DNA of 64,000 nt from positions 310,001-374,000 of the forward strand of contig NZ_PVMZ01000003.1 of the NCBI RefSeq assembly GCF_003001815.1, given 5' to 3'. Both the position numbers and the translations under genes were made by a program. The stretch is from Actinoplanes italicus (lineage in GTDB: Bacteria; Actinomycetota; Actinomycetes; Mycobacteriales; Micromonosporaceae). Below, piece after piece: positions 7,965 to 17,309 of the stretch; positions within the stretch are counted from its first letter, which is position 1; every line of letters begins with the position of its first letter. The notes under the pieces are model-generated. The model was not told where the DNA came from, did not search any database, and saw nothing but the letters and a program-made list of their open reading frames with translations.

Positions 7965-10091
7965 ATGTCTCTACGCCGTACCACCTCGGCGGTCGTCTCC
8001 GTCGTGGCCGTGGCCGCGGTGGGTGCCGTGCCCACCGCGGCGGCCGCGCACGGCCGCTCGCAGGAATTCCGCCGGCTCTCCACGTTCCCGGCCTACCTGA
8101 ACTCGTCGATCGACGACACCGCGGCAGCCGAGATCTCCACGGTCACCGAGGACGGCCGCACGGTCGTCTACACCGACAGCCCTGGTAAACGCCTCGGATT
8201 CGTCGACATCAGCAACCCGTCCGCGCCGAAGCCGGCCGGCACCCTCGCGGTCGGCGGCGAGCCCACCTCGGTGGCGCACCTGGGCCGCCTGCTGCTCGCC
8301 GGTGTCAACACCCGGACCAGCTTCACCGCCCCGTCCGGCAAGCTCGTCGTGATCGACTCCGCGACCCGCGCGGTGAAGAGGGAGATCGACCTCGGCGGCC
8401 AGCCCGACTCGGTCGCCGTCGCTCCGAGCGGCCGCTACATCGCCGTCGCCATCGAGAACGAGCGTGACGAGGACGCGGGCGGCGGCGCGATCCCGCAGGC
8501 CCCGGCCGGTTGGCTCGCCGTGATCGACACCCGTACCTGGAAGGTCTCCCGGGTTGATCTGTCCGGTCTGTCGGCGGTGGCGCCCACCGACCCGGAGCCG
8601 GAGTACGTCAGCATCAACTCCCGCGACGAGGCCGTCGTCTCGCTGCAGGAGAACAATCACCTCGTCGTGGTCTCGCTCGGTTCCAGGCGCGTTTTGTCCG
8701 ACTTCAGTGCCGGTGAAGTGACCGTCACTCAGGTCGACACCACGGACGACGACAAGATCTCGCTGGACGGCACGATCACCGCGAAGCGCGAGCCCGACGG
8801 TGTGGCCTGGATCAACGACGACCTGTTCGCCACCGCCAACGAGGGCGACTACGAGGGCGGCTCCCGCGGCTGGTCGATCTTCAGCAAGAAGACCGGCAAG
8901 GTCGTCTGGGACGCCGGCAACAGCCTCGAGCACCTCGCCGTCGCCCACGGCCAGTACCCGGACAAGCGCTCCGACGCCAAGGGTGTCGAGGCCGAGAACG
9001 TCGCGTTCGCCGTCCTCAACCGGACCCCGTACGTCTTCGTCAACTCGGAGCGCGGCAACTTCACCGCCGTCTACGACGTGTCGAACCCGGCCAAGCCGCG
9101 CTTCAAGCAGCTCCTGCCGACCACCAACGGCCCCGAGGGCGTCGTCGCGGTCCCGTCCCGCAACCTGGTCGTCGTCTCCTCCGAGGAGGAGGACGCCTCG
9201 ATCGGCATCCGCGGCACCGTCCAGGTCTACGGCTTCGGCTCCCCGCGCAACTCCGCCCTGGTTTCGCGGAACGACATCCCGTGGGGCGCCCTCTCCGCCC
9301 TCTCGGCGGTTCCCGGCCGCCGGGACCGGCTGGCGAGCGTCACCGACGCCGTCTACTCGCCGACCCGCGTCCTCGGCCTCACCACCGGCGGCGTCATCGA
9401 CAGCGAGCTGACCGTCACCAAGGACGGAGCGCCGGTGGGCTACGACGTCGAAGGCCTGGTGGTGCGCAAGGCAGGCGGTTACTGGCTGGCCGTCGAGGGC
9501 ACCGGCGCGGGCAAGGACCCCAACCTTCTGGTACGCCTGAACGCGCGCGGCGAGGTGCAGGAGGAGATCCCGCTCTCCGCCGACGTCGCGGCCGCGATCA
9601 CCAGCAACGGCCTGGAGGGCGTCACCGAGGTCGGCGCCAGCGTCTGGGTGGCCGTCCAGCGGGCCGTCAAGGGCGACCCGGCGAACACCGCCCGGATCGG
9701 CCGCTACGACACGGTCAGCAAGACCTGGTCCTGGCTGCTCTACCCGCTCGAGACCGCGCCCACCGGCTGGGTCGGACTGTCCGAGCTGGTCGCCGTCGAC
9801 GCGAACACGTTCGCCGTGATCGAGCGCGACAACCAGCGCGGCACGCTCGCCGCGATCAAGCGCATCTACACCTTCGACGTGCCCAAGACCTGGACCGGCA
9901 CCCCGACCGTGTCGAAGAAGCTGGTCAAGGACCTCCTGCCGCTGTTGAGGGCGGACGGTGGCTGGGTGCAGGACAAGGTCGAGGGCCTCGCCGTGGCGGG
10001 GAACGGCCGCACCTACGCCGTCACCGACAACGACGGGCTCGACGACGCGACCGGCGAGACGGTCTTCCTGGACCTGAGCCGACTGCTCTGA
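7965..10091 (+). CDS. Secreted beta-propeller protein, esterase-like activity of phytase family
   Basis: 708 residues with a Sec/Tat-type signal peptide (MSLRRTTSAVVSVVAVAAVG, cleavage after AAAA near 25-28). The mature part alternates short beta-strand blades: LAVGGEPTSVAHLGRLLLAG and GQPDSVAVAPSGRYIAVAIE are WD/YVTN-like propeller blades. The second half (from ~residue 440) matches the family named for its esterase-like phytase fold, with acidic metal-binding loops (TDNDGLDDATGETVF near the C-terminus). Probable role: extracellular phosphate or lipid ester handling, not proven. The stop is followed at 10098-10135 by a 16-bp perfect hairpin. Confidence 0.8.
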   Translation: MSLRRTTSAVVSVVAVAAVGAVPTAAAAHGRSQEFRRLSTFPAYLNSSIDDTAAAEISTVTEDGRTVVYTDSPGKRLGFVDISNPSAPKPAGTLAVGGEPTSVAHLGRLLLAGVNTRTSFTAPSGKLVVIDSATRAVKREIDLGGQPDSVAVAPSGRYIAVAIENERDEDAGGGAIPQAPAGWLAVIDTRTWKVSRVDLSGLSAVAPTDPEPEYVSINSRDEAVVSLQENNHLVVVSLGSRRVLSDFSAGEVTVTQVDTTDDDKISLDGTITAKREPDGVAWINDDLFATANEGDYEGGSRGWSIFSKKTGKVVWDAGNSLEHLAVAHGQYPDKRSDAKGVEAENVAFAVLNRTPYVFVNSERGNFTAVYDVSNPAKPRFKQLLPTTNGPEGVVAVPSRNLVVVSSEEEDASIGIRGTVQVYGFGSPRNSALVSRNDIPWGALSALSAVPGRRDRLASVTDAVYSPTRVLGLTTGGVIDSELTVTKDGAPVGYDVEGLVVRKAGGYWLAVEGTGAGKDPNLLVRLNARGEVQEEIPLSADVAAAITSNGLEGVTEVGASVWVAVQRAVKGDPANTARIGRYDTVSKTWSWLLYPLETAPTGWVGLSELVAVDANTFAVIERDNQRGTLAAIKRIYTFDVPKTWTGTPTVSKKLVKDLLPLLRADGGWVQDKVEGLAVAGNGRTYAVTDNDGLDDATGETVFLDLSRLL

Positions 10092-10097
10092 CGTGAC

Positions 10098-10135
10098 CTG
10101 ACATGGCGCTGATCGACGTATCAGCGCCATGTCAG
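10098..10135. terminator. 16-bp perfect-stem hairpin (terminator or operator dyad)
   Basis: CTGACATGGCGCTGAT (10098-10113), loop CGACGT, then its exact reverse complement (10120-10135). It starts 6 bp after the beta-propeller stop and ends 14 bp before the ABC ATPase GTG. There is no T tract, as is common in actinomycetes. The dyad also contains the ATG at 10129, making that an unlikely ATPase start. A repressor operator for the exporter is the alternative. Confidence 0.75.
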
Positions 10136-10149
10136 CACCGGGGAGCACC

Positions 10150-11094
10150 GTGTCCGGCATGGACACCACCTATGCGATCCACGCCGAAGGGCTGGTGAAA
10201 CGCTTCGGCGAGACCACCGCCCTCGACGGCGTCGACCTGGCCGTGCGCCCGGGCACGGTCCTCGGCCTGCTGGGGCCCAACGGGGCCGGGAAGACCACCG
10301 CCGTCCGGATCCTGGCCACCCTGGTCCGCCCGGACGCCGGGCACGCCGAGGTCGGCGGGTTCGACGTCGCCCGCCGGCCGCACGAGGTCCGTGGGCTGAT
10401 CGGCCTGACCGGCCAGTACGCCTCGGTCGACGAGACCTTGACCGGCACCGAGAACCTGCTCATGATCGGCCGGCTGCTCGGGCTGTCCCGCCCGGCCGCC
10501 CGCGCCCGCGCCGCCGCCCTGCTGGAACGCTTCGAGCTCACCGCCGCCGCCGGACGGGCCGCCGGCAAGTACTCCGGTGGCATGCGCCGCCGCCTCGACC
10601 TGGCGGCCAGCCTGGTCGGCGATCCGAGGGTCCTCTACCTCGACGAACCCACCACCGGTCTCGACCCGCGCAGCCGCAACGAGGTCTGGGACATCGTCCG
10701 CGGCCTCGTCGCCGACGGCGTCACCGTGCTGCTCACCACCCAGTACCTGGACGAGGCCGACCAGCTGGCCGGCGAGATCGTGGTGATCGACCACGGCCGG
10801 GTCATCGCCACCGGCACCCCCGCCGACCTCAAGTCGCGCGTCGGCGCGCAGACCGTGACCGTGCGCCCGGCCGTCATCGACGAGACGGGCCGGATCCGCG
10901 AAGCGGTCGGCCGGGTCGCCGCCGGGCCGGTCGACGTGTCCGGCGACGTGGTCCTGGCACCGGTCAGTGACCCCGGCGCACTCGCGAAACTCGTCCGTGA
11001 CCTCGACGAGCAGGGACTGGCCGTGGCCGAACTGGCACTGCGCAGTCCCAGTCTGGACGAGGTCTTTCTCAGCCTGACGGGAGCACGCGCGTGA
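10150..11094 (+). CDS. ABC exporter ATP-binding protein, DrrA-type
   Basis: ~314 residues. The GTG at 10150 is preferred because GGGGAG lies 4 bp upstream; ATG 10159 is also possible, and ATG 10129 sits inside the hairpin. Walker A GPNGAGKTT, signature YSGGMRRRLDLA, Walker B VLYLDEPTTGLD and the H-loop region (LTTQYLDEADQLA) are all present, followed by the ~80-residue C-terminal extension of daunorubicin-resistance type ATPases. It overlaps the permease gene by 4 bp (GTGA). Together they form a two-subunit exporter of a drug-like compound; the substrate is unknown. Confidence 0.92.
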   Translation: MSGMDTTYAIHAEGLVKRFGETTALDGVDLAVRPGTVLGLLGPNGAGKTTAVRILATLVRPDAGHAEVGGFDVARRPHEVRGLIGLTGQYASVDETLTGTENLLMIGRLLGLSRPAARARAAALLERFELTAAAGRAAGKYSGGMRRRLDLAASLVGDPRVLYLDEPTTGLDPRSRNEVWDIVRGLVADGVTVLLTTQYLDEADQLAGEIVVIDHGRVIATGTPADLKSRVGAQTVTVRPAVIDETGRIREAVGRVAAGPVDVSGDVVLAPVSDPGALAKLVRDLDEQGLAVAELALRSPSLDEVFLSLTGARA

Positions 11095-11852
11095 CGACGA
11101 TGGCGCTGCGCAACACCGGGACGCTGGCCTGGCGGACCCTGGTGCAGATCAAGCACAACCCGTTCGAGCTGATCGACTTCAGCGTCCAGCCGATCATGTT
11201 CCTGCTGCTCTTCACGTACGTCTTCGGCGGTGCGATGGCCGGCAGCCCCGCCGAGTACCTGACCTTCGCCCTGCCCGGCATCGTCGTGCAGAACCTGATC
11301 TTCGCCACCATGAACACCGGGATCGGCCTCAACACCGACATCACCAAGGGCGTCTTCGACCGGCTCCGGTCACTGCCGATCGCCCGGTCCGCGCCGCTCG
11401 CCGGCCGCATCCTGGCCGATGTGATCAAACAGGCCTGGGCGGTCGCCCTGCTCCTGGTGATCGGCATCGTGCTGGGCTTCCGGATCGAGACCGGCCCCGC
11501 CGCGACCCTCGGCGCGATCGGCCTGCTGCTCGTCTTCGCGGTGGCCCTGTCCTGGGTGTCCGTGCTGGTGGCGATGCTGGTCAGCACACCGGAGAAGGTG
11601 CAGATCTTCGGATTCGTGCTGTTCTTCCCGCTCACCATGGCCAGCGGCGCGTTCGTCGACCCGGCGACCATGCCGGGCTGGCTGCAGGCGTTCGCCGAGG
11701 TCAACCCGACCACCGTGGTGGCCGACGCGGTACGCGGCCTGCTCAGCGGCGGACCCGTGGCCGGACCGGTCACCTGGTCACTGGCCTGGGCGGGTGGCCT
11801 GCTCGTGGTCTTCGCGCCGCTCGCGGTGCGGGCCTTCCGACGCCGGATCTGA
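11091..11852 (+). CDS. ABC-2 type permease, DrrB-type
   Basis: 253 residues, six membrane helices, ABC-2 fold. The N-terminal amphipathic NTGTLAWRTLVQIKHNP precedes TM1; EYLTFALPGIVVQNLIF, KGVFDRLRSLPIARSAPL (coupling helix) and FFPLTMASGAFVDPATMPGWLQ are typical of DrrB-type permeases. Start GTG 11091 overlaps the ATPase stop by 4 bp, so it is translationally coupled. The 3' end runs 75 bp into the convergent regulator gene on the other strand. Confidence 0.9.
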   Translation: MTTMALRNTGTLAWRTLVQIKHNPFELIDFSVQPIMFLLLFTYVFGGAMAGSPAEYLTFALPGIVVQNLIFATMNTGIGLNTDITKGVFDRLRSLPIARSAPLAGRILADVIKQAWAVALLLVIGIVLGFRIETGPAATLGAIGLLLVFAVALSWVSVLVAMLVSTPEKVQIFGFVLFFPLTMASGAFVDPATMPGWLQAFAEVNPTTVVADAVRGLLSGGPVAGPVTWSLAWAGGLLVVFAPLAVRAFRRRI

Positions 11853-14800
11853 ACCCGGCGCCCACCCGGCGGCGGCCGGAGCCGTCGCCATCGTCACCGT
11901 CGCGCCCTCCCGGTACGCCGCCTCGAAGCCCGCGCCGCCCAGCGCGTCGCGGGCCTCGTGGGCGGTCCGCTCCGCGTCCACGTCGGAACGGTCGCGCGTC
12001 CCGCGTACCGCATCGGCCGCCCCCAGGAGAAACGCGGCCCGCACCGGCTCGCCCTGCCGGATCGCCAGATCCGCCGTCGCGGCCAGCACCGCCGCGACCA
12101 CCGGCGAGTCACGGGCGCCGTCGGCGATCCGCATTGCCTCCGCGTGCAGCTCAGCGGCCCGCACCAGGTTGCCGGCCGCACTCTCGGCCCGGCCCGCGGT
12201 GCTGTACGCCAGCGCCCGGAACTGCGGTGCGACCGTGGCACGCCCGACCAGGCGCAGCGTCTCGGCGGCCAGCCGCAGGGCCTCGTCCGGGCGGCCGTCG
12301 GCCAGGGCGAACGTGGCCTGCCCGTGCCGCACCGCGGCCAGCATCTCCGTGTTGCCCGGCTCGCGGGCGTACCCCTCGGCCCGGGTGAGCAACCGGCGGG
12401 CGTCCTCCGCGTCACCGGCCAGCCACAACTGATGTGCCAGCTTGACGGTCAGCTGCGGCAACTCCTCGCGGGTGCCGACCTCCTCGGCCAGCGCCAGCGC
12501 CTCCCGCTGCCACCCGATCGCGCGGGCGTAGTCGCCACGCGCGGCCGCGAGATCCGCCAGCGCGGTGAGCGTCATGCCGATGCCCCAGCGCTCACCCACC
12601 GCCCGGAACCCGTCCAGAGCCGCGAGCAGCCCGTCCTCCGCCGTGGCGGTCTGCTCCCCGAAGTTGAGCCGGATCTGCTCGATGAACATGCGGGCCACCG
12701 CACGCAGCCACGGATCCGGATCGTCCAGCAGGCCGACGGCCCCGCCGAAACCGTCACCGCCACGATCCCCGGACGAGAGCGTCACCAGGGTCGGCAGCAG
12801 GCGCAGCACCGGATGCGCGGAACGATCCGGATCGGCCAGATCATCGGCGCGCCGCAGCGACTCCCGGATCTCCGGCAGGCTCATCAACCCTTCAAAACCG
12901 TTGAGGGCCATGTACGCCTGAGCGAGCGCCGTCTCGGACCGGTCCCCCTCGCCCGGCATGGCCAGCATCTCCCGGTACAGGGCGGTGCCCTCCATCCGGT
13001 GCCCGCGCAGCCACCAGTACCAGCCGAGCGCGGCGCCGAGAGCCACCGCCGTCCGCCGGTCACCCGCCTCGATCGCGGCCCGGACCGAGGCGTGCAGGTT
13101 GTCGTGCTCCTCGTCCAGCCGCCGTAGCCACACCAGCTGATCGGGGCCGCGCAGGTACGGGCCGGCCTCCCGGACGACGGCCAGCAGATGCGCCGCGACC
13201 GCCCGGCGTGCCTCGTCGGTCTCACCGGCCTCGTCCAGGCGCTCCAGGCCGTACTCCCGGATCGTCTCCAGCATCCGGTAGCGGCCGTCCGGGCCCAGCA
13301 CCAGCAGCGACTTGTCGACCAGGGCGGCCGGCTGATCCAGATCCGGTCCGCAGATCCGCTCGATCGCGGTCACGTCGGCTCCGGCCGGAAGCACCGCGAG
13401 CCGCCGCCACACCCGCCGTTCCGGCTCGGACAGCAGATCCCAGCTCCAGTCGACCACGGCACGCAGCGTGCGATGCCGGGGGAGCGCGGTCCGGCTGCCA
13501 CCGGTCAGCAGCCCGAACCGGTCGGCCAGCCGATCCGCCAGAACCGCCGCCGGCAGGGTCCGCAGCCGGGCCGCGGCCAGCTCGATCGCGAGCGGCATGC
13601 CGTCCAGGGCACGGCAGATCCGCACGACCGGCTCGACGTTCGCCGCGCTCAGCGTGAGACCGGACGCGCGGTCCAGGAGCAGACGCACCGCCGGAGCCGC
13701 GGCGGCCGTCTCCGGATCCGCGCCGGCATCCGGCAGCGCCAGTGGCTCCACCGGGAACAGCCGCTCACCCGTGATGCCGAGCGGCTCCCGGCTGGTCGCC
13801 AGCAATCGCAGTCCGGGCGCCGCCCGCAGCAGCGCCTCGGCCAGCCCGGCGGCGGCCTCGATCACGTGCTCGCAGTTGTCCAGGATCAGCAGCAACTCCC
13901 GGTTCGCCACCGCCTCCCGGAGCCGGTCCAGCGGGGTCTGCCGCTGAGTGCCCGGCCGGGTCAGCGCCGCGTGATCCCGCAGGCGCAGTGCGCTCAGCAC
14001 CGCCTGCGGGAGATCAGCCGCGTCGCGTACCGGAGCTAGCTCCACCCGCCACACCGCACCCGGAACCGCACCGCCGGCCTCGACCGAAAGCCTCGTCTTG
14101 CCGCTGCCGCCCGGACCGGTCAGGGTGACCAGCCGATGGGCGCCGACCAGGGCACACACCGCGCGGACGTCGGCGTTCCGGCCGACGAAACTGCTCACCT
14201 CGGCCGGCAGATTGCCCTCCGGGCCGTCCGCGCGCAGCAGCTCCCGATGCAGTCCGGCCAGCTCGGCCGACGGGTCGACACCGAGCTGATCGGCGAGCCC
14301 CCGCCGGACCTCGTCGAAGACCTCCAGCGCCCGGCCCCGGTTCCCGGCCCGCCACAGCGCCCGGATCAGCAGCGCGGCCAGCGGCTCGTCCAGCGGATGC
14401 GCCGCCACCAGCGCCTCCAGCTCCGGAACGACGTCCCGGGTGACCGACTCGGTGGCCAGCCGGGCACGCAGCGCCGAGAGCCGTAGCGACTCCAGACGGA
14501 CCGCCTCGGCCCGCGCCGGCTCCGGAAACTCCAGGTCACCGCGCCACAACGCCAGAGCCTCGGCCGGCGCTGTGGCGGCCAGCCGGGCGAAGCGGTGCGC
14601 GTCCACCCGGTCCGGGTCGATGACCAGGCGATATCCGGCCGGTGCGGCGGTCACCTCGAGGCCCGGCACGGCCCGCCGCAGCCGGGAGACCAGTGCCTGC
14701 AATGCGTTCGGTGCGGCGGCGGGCGGCGTCTCACCCCACAACCCGTCGATCAACCGGTCCGCGGAGACCTCCCGGCCGGCGTCCAGGGCGAGAAGGACCA

Positions 14801-14888
14801 CGAGGGTACGCAGCCGCGCGCCCGCCACCGGCAGCAGCGTCCCGTCCCCGTCCCGAACCTCCAACGGCCCGAGCAGCCCGATCTCCAC
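11778..14888 (-). CDS. Large BTAD/AfsR-like transcriptional regulator with NB-ARC-type ATPase and TPR region
   Basis: 1036 residues from GTG 14888 (reading EIGLLGPLEVRDG); a start 30 bp upstream is possible. Domain order: OmpR-like winged helix (~1-90, GEVSADRLIDGLWG-type region), bacterial transcriptional activation domain (~95-240, VDAHRFARLAA), ATPase with Walker A GPGGSGKTRLSVEAG (~270) and Walker B LLLILDNCEHV (~340), then winged-helix and TPR-like repeats to the C-terminus. Such proteins activate specialised-metabolism or transport genes on ATP binding. It converges on, and overlaps, the DrrAB-type exporter, its most likely target. Confidence 0.88.
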   Translation of the reverse strand: MEIGLLGPLEVRDGDGTLLPVAGARLRTLVVLLALDAGREVSADRLIDGLWGETPPAAAPNALQALVSRLRRAVPGLEVTAAPAGYRLVIDPDRVDAHRFARLAATAPAEALALWRGDLEFPEPARAEAVRLESLRLSALRARLATESVTRDVVPELEALVAAHPLDEPLAALLIRALWRAGNRGRALEVFDEVRRGLADQLGVDPSAELAGLHRELLRADGPEGNLPAEVSSFVGRNADVRAVCALVGAHRLVTLTGPGGSGKTRLSVEAGGAVPGAVWRVELAPVRDAADLPQAVLSALRLRDHAALTRPGTQRQTPLDRLREAVANRELLLILDNCEHVIEAAAGLAEALLRAAPGLRLLATSREPLGITGERLFPVEPLALPDAGADPETAAAAPAVRLLLDRASGLTLSAANVEPVVRICRALDGMPLAIELAAARLRTLPAAVLADRLADRFGLLTGGSRTALPRHRTLRAVVDWSWDLLSEPERRVWRRLAVLPAGADVTAIERICGPDLDQPAALVDKSLLVLGPDGRYRMLETIREYGLERLDEAGETDEARRAVAAHLLAVVREAGPYLRGPDQLVWLRRLDEEHDNLHASVRAAIEAGDRRTAVALGAALGWYWWLRGHRMEGTALYREMLAMPGEGDRSETALAQAYMALNGFEGLMSLPEIRESLRRADDLADPDRSAHPVLRLLPTLVTLSSGDRGGDGFGGAVGLLDDPDPWLRAVARMFIEQIRLNFGEQTATAEDGLLAALDGFRAVGERWGIGMTLTALADLAAARGDYARAIGWQREALALAEEVGTREELPQLTVKLAHQLWLAGDAEDARRLLTRAEGYAREPGNTEMLAAVRHGQATFALADGRPDEALRLAAETLRLVGRATVAPQFRALAYSTAGRAESAAGNLVRAAELHAEAMRIADGARDSPVVAAVLAATADLAIRQGEPVRAAFLLGAADAVRGTRDRSDVDAERTAHEARDALGGAGFEAAYREGATVTMATAPAAAGWAPGSDPASEGPHRERREDHEQATRPGQ

Positions 14889-15195
14889 GCGTCGATTCTG
14901 CCGGTCCCCGGCCACCACCGCCGTACCGGCGCGGCTCTGGCTCCCGCCGCGTTTGCCCCGCCGCGGCCTCCCGGCGTCCTCGGCCGTGGCCTTCCGCTCG
15001 CTCCCACCGCGGCCTCTCGGGCTCCTCCGCGTTTCTTCCGCTGTTGTTGGGCTCGCGCTGTTGTCGGGCTCGCGCTCTTGTCGCGGTCTTTCGCCCTCGC
15101 TGCGGCATCCCGGGTTTCTCCGCCGGGGCCTCCCAGGCCTCTTCCGCCGCTGTACCCGGAGCGGCAGGGGCTACCCAGTGGCAAAATGATCTTTT
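14889..15195. other. Divergent intergenic region with short degenerate direct repeats
   Basis: 307 bp between the BTAD regulator and the YdcF-like gene. The middle is pyrimidine-rich low-complexity sequence; GGGCTCGCGCT followed by G/C-TTGT repeats twice at about 15050-15085. Promoters for both genes must lie here but no clear -35/-10 pair is visible. No conserved gene is apparent. Confidence 0.5.
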
Positions 15196-15852
15196 GTGGA
15201 GCTTCATGTGCTTTCGGGGACACCCGGCCTGACCCTGGACCAGGTCGCGCACGTCCTGGTGCCCGGGCACGGCCGGTCCGCCGACGGCGCCGGGCTGAAC
15301 CCCGGTGGTGCCGACCGTTGCCGGATCGCCCTGACCCTGCACCGCCACCTGGGGCGAGGGTTGATCGTCTGCGCCGGCTACAAGTCTCCCGTCGACGGCA
15401 AGGGCGACCCCTGGACTACACCGGAAGCGCCCGGCGAGACCTTCCGCGGCGTGCCCGAGGCCGACCTGATGCGCGACTGGCTCCTGGCCGAGGGTGCCGA
15501 CCCGGACGCCATCCGCGTCGAACGCCGCTCGATCGACACCGTCACCAACCTGCTGCGCGCCGAACACGAGGGCCACTTCGGCGACGGCCGTCCGGTGGCG
15601 ATCGTCGCCCAGCGCGGCCACCTGAGCCGCATCCTCTCGGTGGTCGCTCCGCGCACGCTACGCCGCGATTACCTGGGCGTGGTCGTGCCGGCCCCCGGCC
15701 CGACCCGGGAGAACCCCCTGGCCGGCCCGGTGAGCCGAGCGATCAGCGCGTTCCTGCCGTCCGACCCGACGGCCTCGATAGCGATAGCCAGCCGCCGAGC
15801 CGAAAGCCTCTGGAGAACCGCCCAGCGACTCGGCAAACGCTCATACCACTGA
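15196..15852 (+). CDS. YdcF/ElyC-like DUF218 family protein
   Basis: 218 residues. The N-terminal VLVPGHGRSADGAGLNPGGA stretch, followed by LIVCAGYKSP and ADLMRDWLLAEGADPDAI with RRSIDTVTNL, follows the DUF218 pattern (G-x-G, cofactor- or substrate-binding loop, T/S-x-x-N). The family includes S-adenosylmethionine-binding YdcF and envelope proteins SanA/ElyC; there is no N-terminal membrane anchor here, so a cytoplasmic form is expected. GTG start at 15196 with only a weak ribosome site. Physiological role unknown. Confidence 0.72.
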   Translation: MELHVLSGTPGLTLDQVAHVLVPGHGRSADGAGLNPGGADRCRIALTLHRHLGRGLIVCAGYKSPVDGKGDPWTTPEAPGETFRGVPEADLMRDWLLAEGADPDAIRVERRSIDTVTNLLRAEHEGHFGDGRPVAIVAQRGHLSRILSVVAPRTLRRDYLGVVVPAPGPTRENPLAGPVSRAISAFLPSDPTASIAIASRRAESLWRTAQRLGKRSYH

Positions 15853-16107
15853 TCAGCAGTAGATGTTGACGGTCTGGCCGTTCGTCAGACGCCACACGTC
15901 GTACCCGAGCCCGAACGGCGGCTGCACCCGGGTCACGAACACCGCCCCCTCCGGCGCCAGGTGCGCGCACTTCGGCTGAGCGACCGGCCAGGCGGCCTGC
16001 ACAGCAACCGGTGCCTGCGCCGAAGCCGGCCCGGCGTTGATCCCGACGAATGCGGCGGCACCTGCGGCCACCAGGGCGATCATGCGCAATTTAGACATGT
16101 CCATCAT
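15853..16107 (-). CDS. Small secreted protein
   Basis: 84 residues. Clear signal peptide (KLRMIALVAAGAAAFVGIN, cleavage after ASA near 30) and a mature part of ~54 residues with two cysteines (PKCAH and the C-terminal IYC), probably one disulphide. Three in-frame ATGs (16107, 16104, 16098) leave the exact start open. The stop directly abuts the stop of the convergent YdcF-like gene. Resembles small exported proteins common in actinomycetes; function unknown. Confidence 0.7.
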   Translation of the reverse strand: MMDMSKLRMIALVAAGAAAFVGINAGPASAQAPVAVQAAWPVAQPKCAHLAPEGAVFVTRVQPPFGLGYDVWRLTNGQTVNIYC

Positions 16108-16303
16108 GGTGGCAGCGCAAAACGCCCGGAGCCGTCCCCCGCATCCGGCCCGCGATCACCGGACCATCAGCACACCACCAGAGCGACTGGCATACTCGCG
16201 CGATGCCGGCCTTGCGTACCGCCTGACGATTCGCGCTCATCGAACCGTAGATTCCGCCGAAGCCTCGACAGGGCCTGTAACGTCGCCGCCCTTAGGATCG
16301 CCG

Positions 16304-16393
16304 GCCGCCACCGCTATTGCCGCCACCGCTGTTGCCGCCACCGCTATTGCCGCCACCGCTGTTGCCGCCACCGCTGTTGCCGCCACCGTCGCT
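16304..16393 (+). repeat. 15-bp tandem repeat
   Basis: Five units of GCCGCCACCGCT(A/G)TT (16304-16378) plus a degenerate sixth, running into GTCGCT triplets and GCTGTT to ~16425. The A/G alternation gives a partial 30-bp period. It would encode Ala/Thr/Val runs but lies in a gene-poor gap. Confidence 0.9.
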
Positions 16394-16429
16394 GTCGCTG
16401 TCGCTGCTGTGCTGTTGCTGCTGCCGAGT

Positions 16430-16512
16430 TCGTCGAAGCGGCCTGCGACCTGCTAGTCACCGGCTACGACGGCCCGGCTCTCGCCATGCTCGCCGGCGTG
16501 CGAAGCCCGCCG
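16430..16512 (+). pseudogene. Decayed fragment of an unidentified gene
   Basis: One frame reads EFVEAACDLLVTGYDGPALA then MLAGVRS, which resembles the N-terminal helix pair of small actinomycete proteins with a V-A-G-x-D-x-P-A-L-x-x-L-A-G core. It has no start, runs out of repeats on its left and loses sense after ~28 codons on its right. Taken as a remnant; low certainty. Confidence 0.35.
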
Positions 16513-16798
16513 TCATCGTCGCGCCGATCGATGTCGGCTGACGGGCAAACGGATGGCCCTAGCTCCGATCCCGGCCGTTACCCGCAATCTTTGGAACGCG
16601 CTGGCAGCAGTGCGCCGCCCTACTCTGCCTCCATCACCGCCAACCCGTGTTTGGTGCGGGCCTCACGGAAGAGGCTCCCTGCAGTGGTAAATGACGGCTC
16701 GCGAGACGGCTGACCGCCATATCCCGGTGCTGGACGATCATCGTGGACCGTTTCTGGACGCCAGCCCTCTGATATGGCTGCTTCCTGGGCAGAGATGG

Positions 16799-17057
16799 GT
16801 GCGCATGCCACTGCTGGGTGATCAGGTATCGGCGGGAGGGGTGCGCATGTCACTGCTGGGCGATCAGATGTTGTTGGATGGGTGCGCATGCCACTGCTGG
16901 GTGATCAGGTATCGGCGGGAGGGGTGCGCATGTCACTGCTGGGCGATCAGATGTTGTCGGATGGGTGCGCATGCCACTGCTGATCGATCAGGTATCGGCG
17001 GGAGGGGTGCGCATGTCACTGCTGATCGATCAGGTGTGGCCGGGTGAGGTGCGCATG
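16799..17057. repeat. 41/42-bp tandem minisatellite, seven copies of the GTGCGCATG anchor
   Basis: GTGCGCATG begins at 16799, 16841, 16882, 16924, 16965, 17007 and 17049, spaced 42-41-42-41-42-42. Odd and even units differ, giving an 83-bp higher-order period. Units centre on CACTGCTG followed by GATCAG; in two units this becomes the perfect palindrome CTGATCGATCAG (16980-16991 and 17022-17033). The alternating spacing breaks any reading frame, so it is not treated as coding. Confidence 0.92.
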
Positions 17058-17309
17058 TCATCGCCTGCCGGCTTACCCGCTTGCGCTTGATCTTGGGCGG
17101 GTGGTGTCGCCTGTTGGTTCTTGAGTGATGACCATCGTCCTGACGGGAAGGTGCTCGATCTCGGCTGACCTCTGTGGACCTTGAATGCTGGTCGGTGCTG
17201 GGTGACGAGTCGTGCACAGGATGGGGACAAGCGGTGACGGAGTGTCCAAGATTCATAGTCATGGCGACGGGCGATCGCGCTTCGCCGCTACACGCCTCGG
17301 AGACGGCAA

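Noticed and set aside
16691..17047. 118-codon open frame across the 42-bp repeats
   Set aside because: Alternating 41/42-bp spacing shifts the frame within the array, so the same DNA is read in different frames. There is no ribosome site and no protein-like composition.
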